Shown here piece after piece: positions 18,191 to 29,194 of a stretch of 64,000 nucleotides of DNA; position 1 is the stretch's first letter, and each line of letters starts with the position of its first letter. Source of the stretch: JACVRW01 sp963739095 (GTDB lineage: Bacteria; Actinomycetota; Thermoleophilia; Solirubrobacterales; Thermoleophilaceae); contig CAVTZF010000020.1 of the NCBI GenBank assembly GCA_963739095.1, positions 463,202 through 527,201 on the forward strand, read 5' to 3'. The position numbers were made by a program, and so were the translations under genes. The notes under the pieces were generated by a model that saw only the letters and a list, made by a program, of their open reading frames with translations, made no database searches and was not told where the DNA came from.

Positions 18191-19039
18191 ATGTCTCGGA
18201 TGAACGCGCTGTACGAGCGCCCAGAGGTGGGGCGCAGCAACGGCGGCCCTGTGGCCACCATGCCAACCGGGCGTCCGGAGGGAGAGCTTGTCGTGCTCGA
18301 CCGCATCCGGCGCGCCGGGCTGAATGGGCGCACGGCCAGCTCGCCCGCAGTGAGCGTCGTAATCGCCGATGGCCAAAAGCTCATGCGGGCCGGCGTTCGC
18401 GTCCTGCTCGAGCGCCACGAGCGGATTGCCGTCGTGGGTGAGGCGGCAGACGCTGAGCAAGCTGTCGCGCTGGTCCACCGCATCCAGCCGAGTGTGGTGT
18501 TGCTGGACGCAGACCTTCCCGGTCTCGACTGCGTCGAAGTCACTCGCCGCATGCTCGCCGAGTCGGGTGTCGCGGTGATGCTCCTGACCGCCTCGGACAG
18601 CGACGAGCGCATCATCGCGGCGCTGCGCGCAGGGGCACGCGGACACATTCCGAGGGACACCGACCCGACCGCGCTCGTCCGCGCCGTGGGCCTGCTCGCC
18701 GAAGGCGAGGCGCTCCTGTCGCCCCCCGTCGCGCGTCGCCTGATCACCGAGCTCGCGTCTCGGCCAGAGCCCTCGGCGCCCAGCTCCGAGCTGGTCGAGG
18801 AACTGACCGCCCGCGAGCGCGAGGTGGTGGCGCTCGTGGCGCTGGGCCTCAGCAACGACGAGATCGCCGAGCGGCTCGTGATCAGCCGCTCGACCGCCAA
18901 GACCCACGTGAGCCGCGCGATGGTCAAGCTCCACGCCCACGACCGCGCCAAGCTCGTGGTGTTCGCCTACGAGGCCGGGCTCGTGGTGCCGCGCATCGAC
19001 CCTTCCGCCCACGCCCTTGCGACCTCGCATGCAACATGA
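18191..19039 (+). CDS. NarL/LuxR-type response regulator with atypical receiver
   Basis: A 282-residue regulator with about 50 extra N-terminal residues, a receiver domain and a LuxR HTH (LTAREREVVALVALGLSND; STAKTHVSRAMVKL). The phospho-acceptor is probably Asp106 in VLLDADLPG. Two usual receiver residues differ: the acidic pair is reduced to ADG and the switch Lys is Arg (GHIPRD), so control may be atypical. A good ribosome binding site (ctggaggaac) precedes the ATG. The stop overlaps the next start. Confidence 0.88.
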   Translation: MSRMNALYERPEVGRSNGGPVATMPTGRPEGELVVLDRIRRAGLNGRTASSPAVSVVIADGQKLMRAGVRVLLERHERIAVVGEAADAEQAVALVHRIQPSVVLLDADLPGLDCVEVTRRMLAESGVAVMLLTASDSDERIIAALRAGARGHIPRDTDPTALVRAVGLLAEGEALLSPPVARRLITELASRPEPSAPSSELVEELTAREREVVALVALGLSNDEIAERLVISRSTAKTHVSRAMVKLHAHDRAKLVVFAYEAGLVVPRIDPSAHALATSHAT

Positions 19040-19377
19040 CGGCCGACGTCCCGATCCAGCAGGAACTCGAGCGCCAGTCGGTCCACACGATGGAGTGCAC
19101 GATCCCACCCGAGATGACCGTCGAGGAATGGCGCCGCATGCGATCCGCTCGGCCCCGAGCAGCCAAGCCACGCCGGGCCGGCGGCCTCGCAGCGGCGCGG
19201 CGTGTCGTGCCTCTTCGGCCCGAGCCATGCGACCACCTGCACGACACCACGACCCGCTACGACCCAGTCGGGAAGGTGCTCACGTTCCTTCTGGTCTGTC
19301 CAGCCTGCGGCACCGAGAAGGTCGTGGAGACCCAACCGTACGAGCCGCGCTTCGAGCAGCTCGACGCGGCGGCGTAA
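19036..19377 (+). CDS. Hypothetical protein with CxxC motif, 113 residues
   Basis: Its ATG overlaps the stop of the regulator (ATGA), so it is translationally coupled. The C-terminal half has CDHLHD and LLVCPACGTEK, a possible small metal-binding knuckle, joined by a basic linker. No family recognised. Confidence 0.6.
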   Translation: MTADVPIQQELERQSVHTMECTIPPEMTVEEWRRMRSARPRAAKPRRAGGLAAARRVVPLRPEPCDHLHDTTTRYDPVGKVLTFLLVCPACGTEKVVETQPYEPRFEQLDAAA

Positions 19378-19411
19378 CGCAGCGCTCGGCGAGCGGCCGC
19401 GTCTGAGCTCC

Positions 19412-21665
19412 TTAGGCCGACGCCTCACCACCCGCCCTTGTCCTCGGCTGTGCGACCGAGGGAGACGTGCGCTTCTCAGGTGGGTGGCCCGCAAGCTCAC
19501 CGGCTGGGCCGACGAGATCCAGCTCCAGCCGCCGGAGGTTGTCGAGGAGCTGGGACGCCCAAAAAAGGGCGAGAGCGAGCCCGGCCCCCGACTCGGTCTC
19601 GCTCGCGACCGTCTCCCGCGCATTCCTCAGAAGCTGAAGGGGACCCCCGTGATCGCCGTCGTCAGGCGCCGGCGGCACTCGGGCATCGACGATCGTTTCG
19701 CCAAGCGCCAGATACCAGGAACGGAGCCGACGTCCCTCGTTGTCAAGAGCGTGCATGTAGCGCTCGCGGTCTGATGAGCCGTCAAGCAGGCCCACGAGCG
19801 TCGACACCGAGTAAGCCGCCAGCCGTAGGCGTGTTGTTCCCGAGAGCAGCGTCGCGACATCCTCCAGCTTCGCCCGATTGCCCGACAGCTCGCCCAGGTA
19901 CTGGCGGAACGCGTCGTCGAGGCGATTGGCCGCGGCCCTGGCCTGCCTGCGGGAGCGAGCCGCATCGCCTCCGCGCATGAGCTGCTGGATGGCCGCAGCC
20001 AGGTAGTCGGCGCTTCGGGCGTAGCTGGTGGCGAGACTACGTCGCATGAGAGCGCCGGCGCCGCGCGGCCAGAACAGAGCACCCACCCCGAGGCTGACCG
20101 CGAATCCGATCGCGACGTCCTCGATGCGGACGAGCCCGACCGTCCAGCCGGTCGGCTGGATCAGGTTGAAGAGGATGAGAAGAGTGACGGTGAAGCCCGC
20201 CTGCCCCGCAGCGAAGGAGATTGCCTGCGGGGCGTAGGCCGCAAGCAGAACCGCGATTGGGAGCAGCGCCCACAGTATCCCCTGGTCGGTACCGGCGGCG
20301 AGAACGATCCCCACGCCGATGAGCAGGCCGAGCGAGGTCCCCGCCAGGGCGGTGAGCACGCTCGAGCCCGTCCCCAGCGCGTTCGAACGCAGCACTGACA
20401 GGGTCCCGAGGACCACCCAGAACCCATGCTGGAGGCCCGCTTCAAGGGCGATCACGACCCCGAGCGCAAGCGCCACGGCACCCCGGATGCTGTTTCGAAG
20501 CAAGACCGATCGCACGCTCCCGTACCCCCGCGCGAAGACCCGCGACACGTCGAGCGCTGACCTCGCGCTCCTCGCGTCAAACTCGGGGGCGGCGAGTCCC
20601 GCCGCGCGCAGGGCATTTAGACCAATCGCACGCGCGGCCAAGGACATCTCGCGCATGCGGAACGAAGGCTCGACGGCGGACAGGAGCGCGGCGTCCTCCC
20701 GCCCAGCCGGCCGTTGCGCCATGTCACGCGCGAGCGCCTCCGCCAGGAGATCCATGGCCGAGTCCAGCCTGTCGAGGTCAGGCCGCTCGTCGCGCCCCTC
20801 CAGCGTGGCCGCGCTGTCCTCGAGCGCCGACATCACGGCGGCCAGTACCGCCCGGTTCTCCTCCGCGCACGGCCTGGCAGCGACTCCCGGGTCGTCAGCC
20901 TCGGGGACCGCGATCGACAGGAACCACTCGAGCTCGTCGACGAGGAACGCCAGCGCCTCGGCGGACCCCGTGGGGCCAGTCGGCCGGTGCGGGGTGGACG
21001 CGAATGTCCAGCGGACGGCCGCCACAGCCTCACTGGCAGCGCCGGCGCGCTCGGCGACCAGCGCGGGATCCCCATCCAGCTCGGCCCCCGCCAGGCCGGC
21101 GAGCGCCCGGCAGGCCCGCGCCTCGGCCTCGCGCAGCACTGAGCGGGGCTGAGGAGGCCACAACAGCATCAGCGCAGGGATCGCGACACCACACGCCAGG
21201 GCCCACCCCTCGAGGCGCATGGGAATCGCTGAGGGCTCGGCGGGCAGGGTGACCGGCAGGATGAACGTGAGCAGGGGCGCCCATCCGGCCATCGCGAAGT
21301 ACGGGTTGATCACGCTCGAGAAGAGGACCACGAAGGCGACCACGCCCATGACAACGGCGCTGAGCCACACGTTCCCCGAGCACAGCGTTCCGATGGTGAT
21401 GAACACGGCGCCCGCTCGCGAACAGGGCGACGTAGGCGAGGAGTCGCCCGCGCGGGGGTCCGCGGAAGTCGGCCAGCACCAGGACTGCGAACGAGCCGAA
21501 GGCCGCGAAAATCGTCGACTCCGGCTGCTGGACGACCTTGTCCGCGAGTGCGAACACCACGGGCACCACAATCGCTGCCCGTGCCGCCTTCTTCAGGGCA
21601 ACTCGCCCCGGATCCGTAAAACGAAACTGCAGCGCTCGCACTGGTGTGACGATGGTCGAGCACAC
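19412..21665 (-). CDS. FUSC-family membrane protein (one frameshift)
   Basis: A protein of about 750 residues with two membrane blocks of six or so helices, separated by a soluble helical region, ending in a hydrophilic tail. The first block begins VALKKAARAAIVVPVVFALAD; the second has GFWVVLGTLSVLRSNALGTG, the conserved FUSC segment. Relatives include aromatic-acid efflux and fusaric-acid resistance proteins. The frame shifts near 21415 within ALFAS/AGAVFITIGTL, fixed by a single-base change. Substrate unknown. Confidence 0.82.
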
Positions 21666-21760
21666 CGAACGCTTTGTCGTCGGCTTGTTGGCTGCTCTTT
21701 GGTCTACTCCGCTGGACGTACGGGAGAGCGTCAGCGGTCGATCAGCTCGACGCTGTCCGT

Positions 21761-22579
21761 CTACGCGAGCTGGACTTGGGTAACGACGTCGACGCCCCAG
21801 AAGGGGGATGAGCGCGTGCGGAGCGTGACGTCGACGTTCCCGCTGTAGGCGTCGCGCAGCAGGTCGATCGCCAGCCGTTCGTCCGCCGTCATCGGGTGAT
21901 ACATGGGCACGTGCAGGACGGTGTCCTGGAACGTCGCGGTGAAGAACGGAACCGTGTGCAGGCTCACGAGGCCGATCGATTGCGGCGCCAGCGGCACCTC
22001 GCCGAAGGCCTCGTCGGCAAGAGTGCGCTGCTCCCAGGCGTACAGCGCACGCGTCGGGTCGAGCGGCACCAGGTCGGTGTCACCAGGCCAGTCGGGCGCA
22101 CCCGCCTCGGCGTTGTCGACGACCGCCCACAGCTCGAAATGGAGATGCGGCTCCGTCGGCTCGGTCGACACCGCCGCGAACGGCATTCCCTTCTGGAGGA
22201 AATTCCCCGGCTCGACCGCGATGTGGTCGATGTGGATGTACTTCGTGACGAACCCGAGGCCTTCCGGATGGTGGTCGATGGTGACCGCCGCGGCCTCGAC
22301 GTCGACCACCCGGCCGCTGTAGGCGGCGAACACGCAGTCGTCGGCCGCCGCAGCGAGGTCGACCGCCTCGTGGATCTGGTTGGCGACGTAAACGTCACCG
22401 CCGGTCGGGTTGCGCGGGTCGTCGGCCGGGATGAACTGGGTGGTCGCGCACGGCGGCTGCTCCGGCAGCGGCTTCGGGCGCAGAGCGCCGAAGCGGCCGT
22501 TCTCGATGCGCAGCGTGAGCGGCAGCTCGAGCGGCGGGACGAACAGCCAGCAGGGCGTGGCGAGCGGAGTGATGGGCAT
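21761..22579 (-). CDS. M23 (LytM) peptidase-like protein, last gene of the giant operon
   Basis: A 272-residue protein. The central domain keeps the M23 zinc ligands: HEAVD (HxxxD) at about residues 69-73, then EPHLHFELW (HxH), with the typical strand VTKYIHIDHIAVEPG between. Active M23 enzymes cut peptidoglycan cross-bridges. There is no signal peptide; the N-terminus is a proline-rich segment (CWLFVPPLELPL). A C-terminal region of about 100 residues is unassigned. It begins 29 bp after the upstream gene with GAGGTG before the ATG, so it belongs to the operon. Family members that act as scaffolds instead usually lose these ligands. Confidence 0.72.
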   Translation of the reverse strand: MPITPLATPCWLFVPPLELPLTLRIENGRFGALRPKPLPEQPPCATTQFIPADDPRNPTGGDVYVANQIHEAVDLAAAADDCVFAAYSGRVVDVEAAAVTIDHHPEGLGFVTKYIHIDHIAVEPGNFLQKGMPFAAVSTEPTEPHLHFELWAVVDNAEAGAPDWPGDTDLVPLDPTRALYAWEQRTLADEAFGEVPLAPQSIGLVSLHTVPFFTATFQDTVLHVPMYHPMTADERLAIDLLRDAYSGNVDVTLRTRSSPFWGVDVVTQVQLA

Positions 22580-22608
22580 GTCGATTCACCTCACGGTCGT
22601 GGGGGCTC

Positions 22609-24301
22609 TCAGGCGGGCGGTGCGCTCTGGATGACGTCGTCGAAGACGAGGCCCGGCGATCGCATCGGCCGGCCGGCGCTCTTCTTGCGGCCGACCCAGA
22701 CCACGACGCCGCCGTTGCCGGTACGGGCCATCTGCCAGGTCCGCGTGACCCGGGCGCCGGTGGCTGGGACTTCCTCGTCGTGGATCAGCAGCGCGGTGTC
22801 CGGCTCGAGGATGCGGCCGAGCGCGCCGCGCGTCTCGACACCCTCCTCGTCCACAGACACCTCCACCCGGCCGCGCTGGAGATAGCGACGCTCGCCGTCC
22901 TCGCCGTTCGTGCGTACGGGGACGAGCGGGACCTGGTGCTCGGGCACCGTCTTCGAGAGCTTGTAGAGCCAGGCGTCGTCGGCCGGCGTCGGAGGAGGCG
23001 GCATGGCCGCCCGGGCACGCGCCGCGCGGTCGATCACGCGGCCCGCCGCGCTCTCGATCCGCAGCTCGGCGCCCCAGCCCAGGTTCGCGACCTCGTCGCG
23101 CAGGAGCGCGACGTCCTCGACAGGGGGACTCTCGGTGCGGCCGGCGAGCGCCGGAGGCAGCAGCAGCCACGGGCAGCCCCCTGACTTGTCGCCGGTCAGC
23201 TCGAAGAAGCGCCACTTCCGAGCGGGCCCGTCCACCTCGGCGCACGACCGGATCTGGTGTGTCTCCTCGAACGTGTCGATCACCGTGATCGGGCCCGACC
23301 GGACGAGCACCCCAGAGGGGAGCCGGCACGGCGCGAGGAACCAGTCGTCGCCGAACAAGAGCCCGAACGACGCCACCGCGGCGCGGGCGAGGTCCGCCGG
23401 CGCGGCCTGGAGGTCGCCGAACCACACGCTGGCGTTCTCCATCCGCCACCAGCGCGACGCGGCCTGGCCGGCAAAGCGCGCAGGCGTGGGGATGACGCGC
23501 AGGTCGTGGTCCACGAGCTGTCCCCTTGCGCCCATGTCCTTCGGCTTGGCGGCGACGTCGAAGGCGTGCCAGTCGAGATGGCCCCCGGTGTACTCGACCG
23601 CGTCGAGCTGGACCTCCTCCTTGTCGGACACGCCCGGCCGCTATCTGGAAGCGGTACTCCATCCGCTGCGGGTTCCACGCCTCGGCGCCGGCGGCCGGCT
23701 CGCTGTAGAGCTGCGCGTACCAGTCCGCCCAGTCGTCGAGCGCCTTCTGCACCGCGGCATCCTTCATCCCCGGGAGGCCGCCCAGGGCCTTGCCGTCGCG
23801 CACGGTCAGCTCCTCGTGAAGCTCACGCGGATCGAAGGAGCGGCGGGCGATCAGCTCCAGCTGCGCCCGGCCGACCGGGTCGAGCCCGTCGTCGGGGGCG
23901 AGCTTGAGCGGGAACAGCTTGCGGATGCCCTCGTTCAGCTCGGCGGGCGCCTTGGCCGTGTCGAGGAAGCGGGTGAGCTGGAGGCCGGCCTCGGCGGCGA
24001 GCCGGTCGGCGGCCGGGCCCGTCCGGACGGCCTCGCGCTCGACCGCGGTCTCGAGCGGGACCCCGGCGGCGCCGCGCTCGATCACCGGACCGCCGGCGTC
24101 CGGGGCGCCCGGTCGCACCCGCGTGATCGGGGCGTGGCTGAGCGTCGTCTCGGCGAAGATCGGGCTCGCCGCGTCCTCTCCCTTGAACTCGCCCACCTGC
24201 CACTGCCGGCCGAGCATCCAGCAGGAGTCGGCGATGCGCGCTTCCTGGCCCTCGAACAGGTCGGGGGCGACCGTCGAGGCTTCAAGTCGTTGCCAGGTCA
24301 T
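22609..24301 (-). CDS. Unknown protein of the giant operon (gene 5, about 563 residues, one frameshift)
   Basis: The start overlaps the stop of gene 4 (ATGA). The N-terminus contains DSCWMLGRQWQVGEFKGEDA, a distinctive aromatic-rich stretch; the rest is mixed alpha/beta with several Trp-rich strands (SRWWRMENASVWFGD) and no membrane helices or signal. The frame changes near 23640, inside CGGGCG, where removing one base joins MEYRFQIAAG to VSDKEEVQLDAVEYTGG. I cannot name the family. The conserved coupling says that it works with the other five products. Confidence 0.7.
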
Positions 24302-27300
24302 CGCGGCCCTCCGTTTGTGGTCCGGGCAGCGACGGGGGACCCGCCCGGATCGGTATCGCCGGGGAGGTAGGCCGCCGGGAGGTACTGGCCGAGGCCCTGC
24401 AGCGTCTCGGGACCGACCATCCGCAGCTGCGCCAGCTCGAGCGTCTGCCTGAGCATGTCGGCGACGTCCCCGGCGTCGAACTCCGGCTTCGTTCTCCGCT
24501 GTGCACAGCAGCACCGCCTGCGGCGGCCGGGCGCTGGGAGCGTCGAAGTGGAAGGCGACGCCCGCGGTCTGGCCGGAGCGCGGAATCGCCTCGGTCCACG
24601 TACCGAGCACGAGCCCCGTGGCGGGACCGCCCTCGAAGCGCGGCCCCGGGCCGGTGGCGAGCAGGCAGAGCCGGCCGCGCTCGTCGCGCGCCGGCCGCGC
24701 GACGGCGGCCCACTCCTCCTCCTCGTGGTCGGGCAGCTGGCCGAGCGCGAAGTCGAACAGCGTCTCGTTGCGGGCCGCCTCGACCAGGTCGACGGCGATC
24801 CGCAGCCGGCGCGCGCCGGGGTCGGCCCGCCCGGCCGCGGCGAGCCAGCCGGTCGCGTCCTCGCGCGCCCGGAGGCGCGGGCGCGCGAAGGTCTTGTCGA
24901 GCTCGACGCCGTTGGCGGCCGCGAACAGCGGCGTGACCGGCATCGCGTGCCCGATCAGGAGCTGGACGCGGCCGCGCAGCAGCTCGACCTTGCCGGCGTC
25001 GTCGCGTAGCGCCCAGTCGGCCTTCTCCGCGGTCTCGCGCGCGTCGAGCTCGGCGAGCCGGGCGTCGATCTGAGCGACGAGCGCCTCCCCCTCGGCGGCG
25101 AGGGCCGCGGGGTCGACCGCCTTGGGCACGCCACTGGGCAGCTCGAACCCGGCCAGCGCCAGCATCGCTCCGCGCACGTCGCCGCGCGCCGGCCTATCCG
25201 GCCTGGCGGGCAGGGCCGCCGCGAGTGCCTCGCGCGCCGCGGCCAGCCCGGCACGGAGGCCCTTGATCCGTCGCCGCGAGCTCGCCGACGTCGAGGCCGC
25301 TCGGGACCTCCAGGGCGCCCGGGCTTGCGACGTCGCGCCCGTCGAGGTCGCGCGCCTCCGCAATCAGGCGGCGGAGCGCCCGGCAGGCCAGCGCCAGGTC
25401 GTCGATAGAGGGGTCGCCCTCACCGGTGACCAGCGTGAGCACCGCCGTGGCCGGCACGGACTCGGGCCGCAGGCCCTCGCCCCATGCCGCGAGCACGTCG
25501 CCGAGGCGGCCCAGGCCGGTGTCCTCGCCGGCCGGCGCGAGGAAGACCAGGTCGAGGGCGGAGAGGCCGACTTCGGCGAGCGTCACGGCGAAGGGGCCCG
25601 CCAGCGGCTTGCCGCTGTCCGCGTCGTCGAAGCGCACCGAGAAGCCGTAGTCCTTCGGATCTCCCAGCAGCCCGCCGAGCCAGGACTCGAGGGCGGGCGC
25701 GGCGTGCGCGCGGCCGCGCGCCGCCGGCCAGCCGCTCGGCGGCGCGTCAGGGTCGAGGGCAAGCAGCAGGCGGTGGGTGATCGTGAGCGCCTCGCGGGGC
25801 GTGTCGGCGAGCCGCAGGTCCGGGAAGCTCGCCTCGCCGGTGGCCGCCGCGCTCAGCGTGGCCGTCGCCTCCGGGAGGTTGCCCTGGGTCAGCGAGAACA
25901 CGCTCTGCGCCACCGCCGCGTCGGCGACGGCATCCAGGTCGTCGATGAGCGAGCCGAGCACCCCCTCGAGCTCGTCGGCGTCGGCGGCCGCGTCGCCCTT
26001 CAGGAGCGTGTCGATCCCGTCGCCGGCCGCCTCCTCGTCGTCCGTGACGTCGGCGGGATCTTCGTGACCGCGCGCGAGCAGCAGGCCGTCGACGATCGCG
26101 TTGGGGGGCACGGAGCTGCCGACGGCCTCGAGCGCGATCTCGCGGAAGTCGTCGATCCACTTGGCGAGGCCGGCGTCCTGGAGGCCGCGCTCGAAGCGGG
26201 CGCCGACGAGCTGACCGAGGTCCTGCCCGCGCCGGACGCCGTCGATGATCCAGAGGGCGCGGCGCATGCGGTCGGAGGACAGGTCGACCTCGAGCCCTTC
26301 GCCGAACGCCGACCAGCCGCTGCGCAGGATCGCGGCGCTCGTCGCGTGCGAGAGCGAGGGCGCCAGCACGTAACCCTGCGAGGCCGCTTGCGTCTCGCGC
26401 GGCTTCACGTCGAGCAGCCAGCCGTAGCCGCCGACCTGGATCCCGCGCGGCTTCGTGCTGCGCTTGTTCTCGAGGCGCCACGCCGCCACGGCCGTGTACC
26501 AGGCGTCGAGCCGGTACGACCATGGGCCGAGCGTCTCGCGCATCAGCCGCTCGAGCTCGCCGACGGGGTCGTCGGAGCCGTCCAGGAGCTCGTTGATGAT
26601 GACGTCGAGGCCGCTCGACAGCGAGGCGTTGTCGTCGGTGCCGAGCGCCTGCTCCGCGCTCCAGTGCAGAAGCTGTGTCAGCAGCGGGACGCCTGGCTCG
26701 GAGGAGACGAGGCCGCCCTTGCGCACGCCCTCCCAGATACGGAGCAGCGAGACCCTCAGGTCCGCGAGCGCCGCTTCGCTGCGGTCCTCGGCCACGAGCG
26801 GCAGCTCGAAGGCGGCGTCGGTCGGGCGCAACGCGAAGAAGGCCTTCGGGTCGTTCTCGTCGTCGATCATCCGCGTGATGTCCGGGACGCGCTCGGCGAG
26901 CCACTCCAGCGGCTCGGTGCGCGTCTCGTGCCCGCGCAGCAGCTCCAAGGCCGGTTCGAGGAACTCGGCCAGCATGGCGAAGTAGTCGCGCTGTGGCTTC
27001 TTGTAGGTCTCGGTGTCGGCCGCGGCGTCCGAGAGCCTCTCGATGTGGTCCTCCACAGCCCGGATCTGACCGCCGAACGTCGTGGCCGCCGCGAGCTCCT
27101 GCTCGAACTCCCAGGCCCACGTCAGGGCGATATTGAAGGGGTGATCTATGCCCCATGGGTTGCCGTTCGGGTCCGGCCAGTCCTGGGATTCGATCGCGGG
27201 CCTCGAGGACCAGTCCCCCGAACTCGTTCGCGTAGGTCGCGCGCATGTCGTCGACGTGGGCAAGCCGGAACGCCGTGGGGTGCGGGACCGCGCCGAGGAC

Positions 27301-29191
27301 CTGCGAGGCGACCGCCGCGATGTCGGCCTCGTCCTCGATCTGTCCCGGCAGGGGGTCGATGATGTCGGGAACCTCGTCGCCGCCGCGGCGGCCTGGTCCT
27401 CGTCGGGCGGGGCGTCGGTGGCGTCGGGGTCGAGATGGGGGACGTTCGGGAGCGAGGCCTGCCAGCTCCCGAGCAGCTCGCCGAGCACGTCCTCGACGTG
27501 CTGCACGTTGCCCGCCGGCACGATCTCGGGCTCCACCAGCGTCACCGGCAGCACCCCGTACGGCTCGCGCCCGACGAGCAGCGACGGCAGCGGTCCCGCG
27601 CCGCGGACGAAGCGGGCGCTCCAGTCGCGCAGCCAGTCGCGGTCCTCGCCGGTCACCGCCCCCTGGACGAGGCTGTCGAGGTAGTGGCCGCCGACCGCGG
27701 GCCAGAGCGCCTGGTTCATCGCCTCGGCGCGGGCGAGCTCGGGCAGGTCCGCCTCGCCGGCGCGGTCGAGCGCGTTGTCCCGGCCGATGCCGAGCGCGAC
27801 GCTCGCCGCGTTCGCCGCGGTCATCCGGTAGAGGTCGCCTTCGGCCTCGACGGCGGGGCGCTCGGGCGCGGCCCCGGCGTCGAGCTCCGTGGCCCGCACC
27901 GCCGCCAGGTCCGGCGCTTCGAGGCTCGGGCCCGCGGCCGCGGTCTCCGTGCTGTTCGTGGGCGTGCCCTGTGGGATGAAGTCGAGGCCGTGCGTGTAGC
28001 GGTGCCCCTCCAGCAGCTCCTCGAGCGCCTCGCGCTGGTCCCCGACGCACACGCCGAGCACCTGCAGCTCGCTGAAGCCGTCCGTCTCGACCGGGTAGAC
28101 GACCTTGCTCAGGTCGATCCGCAGCGCCATGCCGACCTTCTCGGCCTCCTCGAAGTCGAACGTCCAGGCCAGGCCCTGCGCCGCGAGCAGGCCGCGCCCG
28201 TCGATGCCGTCCTCGGCCTCCGCCAGGCCGGGCGCCATCGGGAGTCCTTCGGGGATGTGCTCGCCCCACCAGGTGCCCGCGTGCTTGCCCTTGTGGTAGC
28301 CGAACACGGCGAAGCGCTCGGGCAGCAGCCGCGCGCGGGTGGGCCCGCGGGCGTCGAGCGTCTCCACGGCCGGGAACTTCGGCGGGGGCTTGAGCGGCAG
28401 CGCGTCCGGGACGGGCGCCTTGGGAGCGTCGGCGGGGTTCGTCGGCCGCAGCTGCCCGGCCACCCACGCCGCCCGCCAGGGGCCGATCTGCTCCGCCAGC
28501 CAGGCGAACGCCGCGTCCTCGCCGGCGGTGTCGCCGCCCGCGCGCCAGGTGCGCCGCCAGAAAGCGCGTCCGAGGTCCTGCTCCGCTTGCGTGAGGCGAT
28601 CGGCGTGGCCGTCGGCATGGATGGCGTCCGGGAAGAAGCGCAGCCGCAGCTCCGGCGGGTCCTCGTCCAGGTAGTAGCGCGCCTCGATCCGGATCGGCAG
28701 GAGCGCCAGGGGCAGCTCCGCCTCGAGGGACACGAAGGCGAAGTTCGGGGGGAGCGGGTCCTCGATGGTGCCGTCGAAGCCGCCCGAGTCGTCCGATTCG
28801 CCCTCGCCGTGCGGGATGTGCGTCGTCCGTGTCGTGCGGGATGCCCGTGTCGCCCGTGTCGTCGCCCGTGTCGGCGTCCGTGTCCGTGTCTTGCGGGACG
28901 GGTGTGTCGTCCGTGTCGTGCGGGATGTGCGCGTCCGTGTCCGTTCGGGATGCCGGTGTCCTTCGGGATGCCGGTGTCCTTCGGGAGGTCAGGCAGGTCC
29001 GAGTGGTCCGGGACGCGCGGGCGGTCTGGGCGCGGACGGTCCGGGCGGTCTCGGGACGGTCTGGGCGGTCTGGACGGTCCTGGGCGGTCTGGACGGTCTG
29101 GGCGGTCTGGACGCTTTGGACGGTCTGGGCGGTCTGGACGCTCTGGAGGGTCTGGGCGGTCTGGGCGATCTGGGCGGTCTGGATCATTCAT
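24298..29191 (-). CDS. Unknown giant protein of the operon (gene 4, about 1630 residues, several frameshifts)
   Basis: Starts at an ATG 3 bp after the stop of gene 3 and ends in an ATGA overlap with gene 5. A low-complexity tail (Asp-Arg-Pro repeats, then Asp/Thr-rich) of about 140 residues precedes a large globular region beginning LPLALLPIRIEARYYLDEDP. Other landmarks are FGYHKGKHAGTWWGEHIPEG, LDFIPQGTPTNSTE, GREPYGVLPV and a helical middle. The C-terminus is QGLGQYLPAAYLPG. Frames switch near 28945, 28820, 27390, 27195, 25265 and 24490; each switch restores protein-like sequence without a stop, which argues for sequencing indels. No catalytic motif, membrane helix or signal peptide recognised. 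Confidence 0.7.
28800..29190 (-). repeat. Tandem 9-bp-based repeat encoding an Asp-Arg-Pro tail
   Basis: Imperfect units of tgggcggtc / tggacggtc (plus strand) run through about 29035-29185 and encode DRPDRPDRP on the minus strand at the very start of gene 4. A second tract (about 28810-28960) of ggac/cgtg units encodes DTDDTPVPQDTDTDADTGDD-like sequence. Other frames of the same tract also stay open because of the 3n repeat. Confidence 0.85.
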
Positions 29192-29194
29192 GGG

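Noticed and set aside
28800..29190. CRISPR-like array
   Set aside because: The repeats are contiguous 9-bp units within a coding frame, without spacers or cas genes.
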